The notes below the pieces were generated by a model, which did not search any database, was not told the origin of the DNA, and saw nothing but the letters and a program-made list of their open reading frames with translations. Positions 9,906 through 21,600 of a stretch of DNA of 64,000 nt are shown here, one piece after another. The position numbers and the translations under genes are program-made. How positions within the stretch are numbered: the first letter of the stretch is position 1; every line of letters begins with the position of its first letter. The DNA lies in contig CAMQGK010000463.1 in assembly GCA_947000775.1 (NCBI GenBank), positions 3,971,501 through 4,035,500 of the forward strand, in the 5' to 3' direction. The stretch comes from Pterois miles. Its lineage: Eukaryota; Chordata; Actinopteri; Perciformes; Scorpaenidae.

Positions 9906-11173
9906 TAAGTATGTTATTTAAGTAAAATACATATGAAAACAATGTAACATAAGTACAGACAACCTGTCCCAAACGTTACTACAAAAACACATGACGGACG
10001 TCACGTAACTTACAAAATAAAGACTCTAGGTTAAAAATCCTGTGTTTGTTGTACCCATGCACCAGTCTTTCTTGCTTTTTATTCCATGTCACTACCATAT
10101 ATTCATGCCGATGCATTTATATTGTAGTCAGGACAGACTACATGGCAAAGAAATGACACGCCAAAAGCAAGAAAAGCATCTTTGATCAATTTGAAATTTG
10201 TTCAAAAACATCTTCGCTGTTTATGTTCCTTGTAATAACTTTGGAGGAGTGGCTTTGGAGGGAGGTGTGAATGGACAAAGTCAGAGTCAGTGTTGCCGAC
10301 TTGGGGACTTTCTCCTTAGATTTAGAGACTTTTGGAGCTAGTGCTGCTAGCTACTTTTAGCGTTACCAACCTGACCTTTAACCTTAAAACCAAGCCAAAC
10401 TGTTTTCAGTGACTTGTAGAATATATAAACTCAGGTATACTCTTCGATATAATGGAATAGAGTAAATCATGAGGAATCATTTAATCTTGTTATGCTTTAA
10501 GTCATTCTGTGCAGCATTTCACATCCTTCCAACCAAGGCCAGTTCACATTAACATTGAATGAAGACCCAAATAAGGCAACAGCTTACACCTCCGCTGTGA
10601 TATCATCGCAGCCTGTTCAGCCTCGGCCTGTTTTTAACTAAAATGATGCGCTCATTTTCTCCAGCATTTGTTTTCACAGTGATGGTATTTCTTTCATTAG
10701 AACAGTGTGGTAACATGTTTTTACTTTGTAGCACACTCACAGGAAGAGTTATGCTCCAGATAAGTGTGGCCTGGAGAGCAGTTGCACATCATCTGCACTG
10801 AGCCCCAGACCTCGGTGCCAATAATGTGAAACTGGCAGAATTAGTTTTCATATACATGCTCCAAGATGTGCGTTTGTCCTTGATTTGTTGATTTAGTGGC
10901 TGATCATGTCTGCGGAGGCATGTGGTCAACATTGAAAGTTAAATGACAGAATGAATGATAGAAAGATAGTCAGTGCAAAATAAAGACACTCATTAATGGC
11001 TTCCCATGCTGTATGATTAAACTGATCTTTTTAAATTATTATTTCCATATTGTGCATGGCATAAATATTATTGTGATTAAAAAGTAATATCTTCCGGAGG
11101 GAACCAAATTTAAGTAACAAGATATACAGTAAGTCATCTTAAAATGATCTATAGGCTAGATTTGCATTAAGCG
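9906..11173. other. Intergenic DNA, nothing recognised
   Basis: AT-rich, no frame above 60 codons except overlap with the repeat on the left. Confidence 0.45.
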
Positions 11174-11590
11174 CAGTGGTGGAAGAAGTTCTTGGGTCTT
11201 TTACTTCAACAAAAGTACAAAAGTTTTTGCACTGAAATATACTTAAAACATGAACAGTAAACATACTCATTTCAGAATAATATATGTTGTATCACTGGAT
11301 TGTAATTATTGATGCATTAATGTGATTTACTAAGGTTGCAGCTGGTTAAGGTGGAACTAATTTCATTATTGCTGGATAGCTTAACCAATAATAATACATC
11401 ATAATTATTAATTGATTATATATTAATAAAGTAAAGTAGCCTAAATAGTAACTGCTGTTGTCAAATAAATTTAGTTGAGTAAAAACTACAATACTGGTTT
11501 CCAAAATAGTAACATAAAATGGAGATATTTAAGTAAAGTACCTCAAAATTGTACTTATGTACTGTACTTGAGTTAGTGTACTTAGTTACA
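11174..11590. mobile_element. Non-autonomous DNA transposon-like repeat with GTACTT-rich ends
   Basis: Starts CAGTGGTGGAAGAAGT followed by ACTTCAACAAAAGTAC, and ends with AAAGTACCTCAAAATTGTAC, TTGAGTTAGTGTACTTAGTT. The two ends have related inverted content (AGTAC/GTACT, ACTT/AAGT). I recognise this as a widespread teleost MITE-like repeat. No internal coding; target duplication not resolved. Confidence 0.6.
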
Positions 11591-11748
11591 AAAATCACTC
11601 TTAACCTTCACCGATGAAGAACTTCTCAACATTTCAGTTTGAGCCACATCATTCAAGGTCACATATAGGCTAATCAATAGGATAATAATAGTCAGGATGA
11701 CATGCTAATTCATGGGGTGCCCTACAAAATAAACCTTTACAATTTATT

Positions 11749-11805
11749 GGGGGGGAGGGGAAATTGGAAAAAAAATAAGGGGGGGAAAAAAAAAAAAAGG
11801 GGGGG
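11749..11805 (+). repeat. Homopurine G/A tract with four long G runs
   Basis: G runs of 7, 4, 7 and 7 at 11749-11755, 11757-11760, 11779-11785 and 11799-11805, separated by A-rich spacers including a 13-A run. Only purines occur apart from TT and T in the first spacer. Confidence 0.85.
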
Positions 11806-12285
11806 TGTATATTGGGGCAATGGAGCCAATCTAATCAATTCAGTTCTGTTCCTAGGCTTGTTTTCTGTGTGGGGATAAAAAGTTGTGCGCTTGAACATGT
11901 AATTCCTGTTAATTTTGAAGAGTTTTTTTTTTTTTTTTTATAAAAATCTGTTGTATAAATAATCTATATTAAAAATAAATAACAATAAAGTAATTGTAGA
12001 TCTATGTATTTACTTGTTAGATTTTGTTTTACAAAGTTAGGAAATAAATGTTTTGGTCAACAACACTGAAAATGTTGTGTTGCTGAGCAGCACAACTGTG
12101 TCCTTGTTGGATGAGGGCATTTTATTAGGTGTAATCATAAAATGGAAAAATAGATATTTTTGTTTATCAATCATTTTACAAATTGCTTATTTTAATGATT
12201 AATGCATTTTTGTCATGCTCATATAAATATTGTCAAAAATAAAATGGTGGATCTAGTGGAGACACAGGTCAATGAAAGGGCCAGG

Positions 12286-12695
12286 CAGTGGTGGATTAAG
12301 GGAGTCAAGGACCCCAAGGCTACTCTTTGTATGGGCCCCCCACATTTACTCATTATGCTTCAACGTAACCAGAAAAAAAGTAGTTTGTGTAAAAGTCTAT
12401 TGGGAATATTACATGGTCCACATGTACACACTCAGGCAGCACAGATTGAGACAGCCTTTAATCTAAACCTAAAAATATCTAATCAATTTAAGGATTTTCT
12501 TAATAGATCTAGATCTGTCAGCAGTTGTGCTTTTCTGTGCTCCGTGATCACATTATTTAATGTCTCTAATGGGCCATAAGGGGTAATTTTCCCCCTGAAA
12601 TACATTCAAATAATCAAAAATGATCTGGGGCCACTGCAAACATGGGGCCCCCTAGCTGCAGCCTATAGTCCAGCCTGTGCATTAATCCACCCCAG
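12286..12695. mobile_element. 410-bp hAT-like non-autonomous transposon
   Basis: Terminal inverted repeats CAGTGGTGGATTAAG (left) and, read inward from the right, CTGGGGTGGATTAAT match at 12 of 15 positions. The flanks GGGCCAGG (12278-12285) and GGGGCAGG (12696-12703) are an 8-bp direct repeat with one mismatch, the size made by hAT transposases. The interior (GGGGCCCCC blocks, TACTCATTATG) has no conserved coding. It lies about 500 bp upstream of the CDYL2 start codon. Confidence 0.75.
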
Positions 12696-12989
12696 GGGGC
12701 AGGCCTATGCATATAGTTTTGCGGCTTCCAGTGGGTCATCAGTCATAAACAGTATATTAATTTGCTCTGGGTGTTTATTAATGACTCTAAATTCATTGGA
12801 CAGGTAGAGTGGGACACGTCTCTGCCGGCGTGTCTCTGAACACAAGACATCCAGCATATCATCTCCCGTTGAGTAGTTGGATTGCAACAGAGGGCGCATG
12901 CAGACCATCAGGCTGTGCATTCTTAGCCGGGGACTAATTTTCAGTCCTCCACTTAGGTCTGGGTAAACAGCACCGCCCCGATGCTTGTT

Positions 12990-13195
12990 TGTTTTAAGTG
13001 AGGAACGATCCATCGCAGAGCGCCGGGCTCGATTGACACTGTCTGCTGATCTGCTACTGCGGATTGCTCAGAATAACACGGCTGCTCGCTAATTCCCGTC
13101 TATCGGGGCTTTCGCCGAAACACCGAGAGAGTAGGGTCCAAAAAAAGCCAACAAGGCAGGCAAGAACGCCGCGCCGCCGGAGTCCGCACCTCAGA
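12990..13195 (+). promoter_or_regulatory. CpG-rich promoter and 5' UTR of CDYL2
   Basis: A GC- and CpG-rich island (CGCCGCGCCGCCGG near 13168, several CG dinucleotides from 13018 on) surrounded by AT-rich DNA, directly before the ATG at 13196. No TATA box is evident. The transcription start cannot be set by eye; I infer a broad CpG-island promoter. Confidence 0.65.
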
Positions 13196-13219
13196 ATGGC
13201 TTCAGGAGACCTTTACGAG
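13196..13219 (+). CDS. cdyl2: CDYL2 coding exon 1
   Basis: ATG plus seven codons encoding MASGDLYE, followed by the donor GTAGGA. The tiny first coding exon, ending just before the VERIVDKR of the chromodomain, matches the vertebrate gene structure. It supplies Tyr7 of the aromatic cage. Confidence 0.93.
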
Positions 13220-16200
13220 GTAGGATAAAGCCATGTCCGCGGAAAACGCGTTGTAATATTGACGAATAATGGAATTAGGAAGTAAAGGGGAGGGCGTCGC
13301 GTATGTAAAAAGCGGTGTACTAAGCCCTTTAACAGGCGAAACTAACCCTTCTCATGCTTTGCGAAGACAGGGTTGGTTAATTTACGCCTCTACTTTGTGT
13401 CGCTTCTGGTAGACTTTGACATAATTCTCCGCGACTGTAGTGGAGAGATAAGATGTCATTCGCGGGCTGAACTCCTCAGTGTGTCGCCGAGTTGAAAGTC
13501 GTGGTAAAGTGACAGCAGCACTGAGCGGACGGACATGGTGAATAGCTCCAGACGGAGTGATGGTCCTGAAGGTGCGCATACATGCCAAAAAGATATTTGG
13601 TCATCACAGCCTTTACAGCGGTGGGACTGTTTCGCAGGCTGTTTTGGCACACAAGATGAGACACCAGTTTATTTTTATCGAGCGGTGTAAACAAGTCTGT
13701 GTGAGCTGCGTTCACGGTGGATGTGCAAATTTGTGAAATTATGACTCCGGTAGTTGTGGTTGTTTTTTTTCTTTTTGGTGGGGGGCGTAAAAGTTGCCCA
13801 AATGGGTGGCAGGAAGGTCACGCTGCCCTCGTGCGCACCATCACCGTGGACGCGGTGCCAGAATGTGCACGAAGCCTGGTTCCTACGGCAGCTTCACTGA
13901 ATCACTTACTGTCATTAGCTTTTGTCATGCTGTCATGGTGTCATATGTTTCAGCTCATGGTGGTGACAGAGAGAGATGGGGGCTGCCAATGTCTGCTGAC
14001 TTCTGAGGATAAACAAATGTAGTTGGACGAAACAAGTTTGCCATGTTTTAAAGTAACATACACGTTTTAAATGTGGCACAAAAGTGGAAACTTGGGGGTC
14101 CTGTCATGAGTGTTCAAGTGAAATTATAGGGATGCACCAATCCAACTTTTCCAGCCTTGATACCCACGGCAATACCTGGTATTTAGGTATCTGCCGATAC
14201 CGAGTACTGAACCGATACTAGTGTTTAATTAATAAGGTATGTGCCTCGCTGTGTGGAAGAGTGTGGATCATTAATTCAAACTTGAAGTAATCAGCACTGT
14301 CTTAACTTTGTTATGACAAAATGTGACCAATAAATGCATTGATATAAATGTGTTATTGATATAAATGTCTATAAATGTCACCAGCAATTTGGAAAAAAAA
14401 AATCTTCAAAATTAACAGGAATTACAACTCAGGTGTAAACCTTTTTAATCTTTTGACCTTTTTAGCAACAAATTGGTCAAAACATAAATTACAGCGCATA
14501 ATGTATATAGTATATAATAAACATAAAATTCAATTGACCAGATTGGCCCCATTGTCACTGATACCCGATCCAGCTATTTGAGTCTATATCGACCCGATAT
14601 CTGATCCAGTATCAGTATTGTTGCATCCCTATAAATGATTTGCTCACCGCTCTGACAAACAGTGTGATGAGTCAAGCAGGACATCTGTTAGAGAACAATA
14701 GATAGATTTTGTAATTGCCTTTTCACAAACTATTACAGATAGCCCTGCTGACTGAAATATTAGTTTTTATTATTGTTTTTTATCCAGGAGACGCATTTAA
14801 TTTAGAAAATGATTAGACAGTGCTGTCAAAAAGAGGATCCATGGTCTAACTTTGAGACACAAGTCCTTATTAAAACATCCCCACCCCCTTGTGTTTATGC
14901 ATTTTGGCTGTTGACAGTTTTATTAACGTTTTGTTTTTCTTTTCACAATTACAACTGCATATTTTCTGCTTTATTAATTATGCTTCTTTCAGTTGGGTAA
15001 AGCTTCGTGCATTCATACTTGTTGATATATGTAGCTTTCAAGTCATATTGTTCAGTAATTACGAGCAACTAAGTGGGGAAAAAACGTTCATGTCAGCCTC
15101 CAATTTGTGTGTATGTAACTTTACATCGGTGAAGAAGTAGTTAGCAATACTGTACTTTTGTTTTTAAATTTGACCAGAAGGAAAATGCTGTTCATTCCAC
15201 ACAGGCTGTTGGTTTGATGTGTAGCCTGCCTCGCGTGGCAGAGTTACCCTGTGCTGACTGCAAGGTGATTAAGTTTCTGTGGAGCTGGTTGACTGATCAT
15301 TGTTGAACAGGTTTACTCACAAAATACAATTTATTTTTGCTCGTGACAATGCAGGCATACTGTAGACCATTAGCAGTCAGTTGGCTTGTTTCCTTACTAA
15401 TGTGACAACAGCTCCATGGGGGACAGTTCTGTGTCGGGTGACCGCAGTTGATAAGCTGACCAGAGTTTGCTGGTGCCGTATAGTCTTTAATTAAAAACAA
15501 CATTTTGAATATGCAGAACAGTGTTTTTTATTGTTGGGGTTTATGCCAAGTAATAATTTTGAGGATTTTGCACATACTGTGAGTGCCAGCCCCAATAAAC
15601 TAGCTACTAATGTGATGTAGTTTGTTTGATGGAGCTGTAAGAGGTTGTTTGAAAAGTGCGTGTTGGAAGATACATATTTTGGAAAGAAGATGCTGGAGAG
15701 TCAAAAAGGTGGAGCCTGGGCTGAAATGCTTTGGGATGAGCAAGCAGTGACCTCCAGGAATTCAATATTCAGCGTGGGAGCACTCCTAAAATGTACTGTC
15801 ACCCTGAGCTATTGAACGCCTCATAGACCTATTGGCAAACTAGGCCATTGTTCTCTTTCTTCGTGCAAAAAACTAGCAAGTTGCGCTGAGCAGATATCAT
15901 GAAAGGTAATATGTGAAAGTATTTGGATAAAGGTAAGGCTTTCTGCTGACTGTGAAATGCACTGAGGCAGCTGAAGCACTGTGAATAAACAGAACAATGT
16001 CAATTCTGCAGTGTGGTTAAGAAAACAACAGTGGCTGTTCAGAGATGCTCACTGTTCACCCTTTATCTACTAAGCACATTCAACACTTGACATAGATGCA
16101 AACTTATCTATAGAGAGCCTAACATCCTGTTTAAAAAATGTCAAGGTTTCCCATTTTTCGTCAATACTTTATTTCTTTACAACCAACATCGACTAGAGGA

Positions 16201-18506
16201 ACTAAATCTTAAGGTGAATCTCCAACCAAAATTTGAGCATCAAATACTTGCCTCCTGGCCTGAAATGTGGCAATCAAAAATATGTGTTTTCATTACAAAC
16301 AGTCATGAATTTACAACTAAAGGCACTGCTTGGGTGTTCCTTTATTGCAAAACTCAAATGTGCCATGCTGACATTTGGTACAAATGTCCATGGTGACCAG
16401 AGGATTAATCCTAATGACTTTGGTGATCTCCTGCCTTTTAGTGGCAACAGCAGGTCAGAGTTTACATTCATCTGGTAAATTAACTCAACATCTACTTGAT
16501 GATTGGCACAAGTTTTTTGCACTGATGTTCATGATTCCCAGGGGATGCATCCTTATGGTTTTGATACCAGTGTTGCCAACTTAGATATGTGGAGTTTTAG
16601 GACCCCTTTAAAGCACAGAGTGACAGTGCAGTATTGATCGTGCAGGTTGTACTTATCGGGTAGTGACACCGCCAATCATATCTTTCACAAATCAGCGTTT
16701 TCTTATCTGACGCTGTTCCAACCATGTAGCTTTTCAAAACGGACTATTGATGGTCACAAGAGGGAAGTGCTCTACTAAAAATATGTCTCGGTCAGCCCTG
16801 AAACATAAAGTTTTGTTTGTGTGTTTGAGAGAGAGCGGAGTTTCATTGTGATGTACCTGGGTCAGATAAATTATTCATACCCTTGCTAGTTTTTGTGATT
16901 TTTTTTTTTTTATTTTTGTGATGAAATTAATACATTTTGTCAAGTTTGCTTATGAGTTATATGTGACTAACAAGTGAAAGAATGCCAACAATACAGAAGA
17001 AAAGAAAACTTTATATTTTAGGGCTATTTTATTCATTAATTCCCCAAAAATGCCATGTTCAAAATTATTCATACCCTAGTCAAATGTCTCTCTTTAATAG
17101 TGTATAGCATAGCCTTTGTTGTTTATGACTGCTTTTAAATGATTTCTTGTACGTGTCCACAAGCTTCCTGCATGTCTCCTGTGGGATGTTGGCCCACTCT
17201 TCCTTGGCGAAGGCCTCAAGCTGGGTCAAGTTGGTGGGTTTCCTAACCATCACTCTGGTCTTCAAGTCTCACCACAAGTTCACACTTGGACTGAGGTCAG
17301 GGCTCTGACTTGGCCATTCTAGGACACTGACACCATTGTCCTTGAACCATTTCTTCACTACCTGGGCAGTGTGTTTCAGATTATTGTCCTACTGGTACGT
17401 CCAGTTGTGTCCAAGCTGGAGTTTCTCAGCAGATTCTTTTAAGTTTCCATCAAGGATCTTGATGTAATCCTCCTTTTTCATGGTTCCTTGGATCTTTACG
17501 AGGTTCCCTGTGCCACTGGAAGAGAAGCATCCCCACAGCATTATGCTTCCACCACCATACTTGACGGTGGGCACAGTGTTCTTGGGCTTGAATGCTTCTC
17601 CTTTGTTCCTTCAGACATATTGAACATCCATATGGTCAAATAACTCCAACTTTGTCTCATCAGACCAGAGGATGGTTGACCAAAAGCTGGGATCTTGCTT
17701 CAGGAGAACTTCCACATGCTTCTTTCTGAGCAGAGGTGTCTTCCGAGGCCTACGTCCATGGAGACCTCCTCTGTACAAGACTCGCTCGATGGTGGACCGT
17801 GACATCTTTGTCCCTGTCTGGTTGAGTGTTTCCATTAGGGCCTTGGTTGTGGTTCGGGGGTTGTTGTTGAACTCTCGGCAGATTTTCCTGGCAAGTTTGG
17901 TGGACACCTTACGTTTCCTGCCACGCCCGCTGAGGTTTTTAACAGTATAGAACCTCTTGTGCTTGTTGATGATGCTCTGGAGGGTCAACACAGGGACATC
18001 ATACTGCTTTGAAATGACCTTGTAAGCTTTTCCTTCATTGTGGGCGCTCACAGGACACTGACGTAAGTCTCCACTGATCTCTTTCTTCTTTACCATGATG
18101 ACCAGAAATTGGGAATGACCAGAGCATTTTTCCTCTATTTAAACTCTTCTGAAAAGATGCTATTTATTAATTTTTTGAAATCATTGTTTAAAACTTGGTC
18201 AACAACAAAGGTAATTTTCCATTGTAACATCTTGAAATTTCTACAGGCCAAAGATTCACACATTTTGTTGAGATATTGTTAGGGGTATGAATAATTCTGA
18301 ACATGAGCAAAACATCTCTCTTGGCCATATCGATTAATATGCAAATAAAGTTTAGCCAACTCATATGTGGATTTGTGCATAACAACAAGTAGAAAACAGA
18401 TACATAAGAAGTACCATCATAGTAACTTTTACAAAGGAAGAATCTAAAAAAGAATGTTATTTTCCATGGGGTATGAATAATTTTGAGGACAAGTATATAT
18501 ATATAG

Positions 18507-18565
<59 letters not shown>

Positions 18566-18574
18566 ATATATATC

Positions 18575-18616
<42 letters not shown>

Positions 18617-21600
18617 GTATATATATATACGTATATATATATATAGCGTGTATATATATATATATATAGTGAAGTAATAGACATTTCAACTACATTCATT
18701 TGCATTTGTTTAAAATGTGTCATTACCAAAAGCTAAAAAATAGATATAAATAGTCTGTGAAAATGTCTGGCCCATCTACATTTCCTGGTTTTAAAATCTG
18801 GCCCGATTGAATCTGTAATTGAACAGCCCTTCTCAAGACAAAAAAATGGACACAGGAGGAAGTAACTTGGTGTTAAGAGCAACAACAACAACAACAGCAA
18901 CAATAACAACAACACACACCCAAGTTGGAAATCCATTTTAATTTCTTTATATCATTTTTGCGTACTGCAAACACTCTGTTTCTTCTTATTAATTTTCCTT
19001 GCAATAATGATACCAAGATTATTGGTACACTCAAAACGTTTCAACACTTAGTAAGAAAACTGGATCCATTGTACCGGAGCAACCCTTTCTGTAACTGGTT
19101 TCCGAGCTTCCTCACAGACAGAACCCAGTCAGTACGTTGTGGTTCCCCTAAGGGTCCACTGAGTCCACTGTTGTTTATTCTGACTGGTCAGCACCATCCG
19201 CATTATAAAGTTTGCGGATGACACAACAGTAGTAGGCCTCTCAGGGATGACAAGGAGCTAGTTTACAGGAAGGGGATGGAATAACTACTGGACTGGTGCA
19301 ACACCAGCAATCCGTCCCTGAATGTCAACAAAACAAAAGAGATCATTGTTGACTGAAGGAGGAGCCGTCCAGATCACACTTCACTCTCCATCAACAGCAC
19401 CACAGTGGAGTCAGTCAAGGGTACTAAGTTTCTGGGGGTGCACATCACGGACTACCTGACCTGGACCCTAAACTCCTCAAGAGAGCCCAGCAGCACTTGC
19501 CATTCCTGCGACAGACGAAGAGAACACATCTCCCCCTCACATCCTCACCACATTCTACAGAGGCATCCTCCATAGTGTCATGACTAGTTGCAACTCTGTC
19601 TGGTATAGAAACTGCAATGCCTCAGACTGCAAGGCCCTGCAAAGAGTGGTGAGGACAGTTGAGATGATAATCAGGACTTCAGTCCCATCCATTCAGGACA
19701 TAACACTCACATGCAGGGATGTCATGAGAGCCGATACTTCGGTACCAAGTCGATGGCAAAGTTCTAAAAATGTGACGTACTCTTTTTCTGCAGTACAGCA
19801 AGTACTGCGATGGGAATAGAAAACCGTAGTTGTCCGCTTTCTTGGCATTTCATGCCTCTGTGACTATCGATTCCTCTGTATTGATGCATTGATGCACAAT
19901 GACGCATACGCACGCTGTATCATGTTTCAGTGTGATTGGGAATGGAGACACGGCGGAGAGAAAATAAAGTGCTCAACAGAACGGTGCTAATAAACCTGAG
20001 GGATGCACCCTAATTTTCCCTGATAATGCGACACTGTGAACAACGAATCCAGGTTGAAATCAGCAGGAGGAGAGTTAATAATGTTAGCTGTTCGCAGCAG
20101 GTGGGCAGCACAGTCCTGCTTGGAAATAGCGGAGCTACAAACGTTAATGGAGGTGACATGGAATTACATGATGAGACGTTCATGGTCTTCAGAAAAACTG
20201 CTATTGAGCAAGGCTAAATTACAGCATTCTCATGATGAAGTTTTTTTTGAAGTTTTGAAGAGAAACTTGAATAAATCCATTTGTTTGAAGGAGATGTTTT
20301 CACATCAGTGTTTTAATAAAGGAGTGCATTTTGAATTGCATGGGATCCGTCCATCCATCGTCAACCGCTTATCCCGTTGGACAGCATGTCTTTGGACTGT
20401 GGGAGGAAGCCGGAGTACCCGGAGAGAACCCACGCTTACACGGGGAGAACATGCAAACTCCACACAGAAGAGTCCCAAGCCGGATTCGAACCTTGTAATT
20501 ATTTATTTATTTATTTGTTTTATTTTACCGCAGTATCAAAATGTGTATTGAGAATTGTTGAAACTCATTGGTACTGGTATTGACTACTAGATTTCTAGTT
20601 TCACGACATTCCTACTCACATTGTCAAACGTTAGCCGTCCCATCAATCACCAACTGTGGTTTGGTCAAAATAAAACCTTATTTCACTGAGTTAGATGTGA
20701 GTATACAGTACACTGGCTCTACACTCAGTTTCCCCCTGCTGTATCTCTCTCTCTCTGCCTCGGACCTCTGAAGTTGGACCTTTTAGCAAAATAAATGACA
20801 AATCGTATGTAATGTATGTAATGTATTCAGCCAGTCGCCGATATATTTGTCCAAGCACCTGTCCCTAACTTACACTGTGCTGGTGTAGCAACCATGTGTT
20901 TTAATCTCATATGTGCAATTTCATTCTACATAAGCAATTTTATCCTACCTGTATAATTTTATCCTGTATGTGAATTATTTATCCATATCTATGTTTACAT
21001 AATTAACTTGTAACTTTTACTCTTTATTCTCTCAATTCTACAGTTTTTTATATTACTAGATATGATGTAATTTTGTTCTGCAGTGCACTGTGCCTGTGAA
21101 TAGTATGAATTATGATAAGGCTAATCTTGAATCTTGAACTTGGTTTTTATTAAAAGAAAAATCTACTTTCTGTGTGTAGGATAGAGATGTTCCCATACTA
21201 TTTTTTCCTTCCCAATACCTATTCTGATACCTGACCTTGCAGTATCTTCAGATACCAAGTACCAATCCGATACCAGCGTGATAAAATTCAGTTACAAAGA
21301 ACATAAATAAATGAAGCTAGGAACAAATGACAATTCTGTGTTGTCTTAGCTGTCTCCCCAGTGGAAAGCTGATGTGCTAATTTGTCCTTCAGGGTGCAGT
21401 ATTCACACACCCTACTGGGGTACTGCCACCCCTCGAGGCCTTACTTACTCTACATATGGCTGTTTTACTTGTTGGAATTTCCACTGTGAAATATCTCCAA
21501 ATGGCATCCCTTACTGTTGTTGTTTGCTATCGTCACATGATAAAGTACCTGCAATCAGTTCAGCCCTGCTCTCAAACGGTAGTTGTCAGTGGCAGCCATG

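Noticed and set aside
18457..18729. 90-codon Tyr/Ile open frame
   Set aside because: Translation of (TA)n DNA; a composition artefact.
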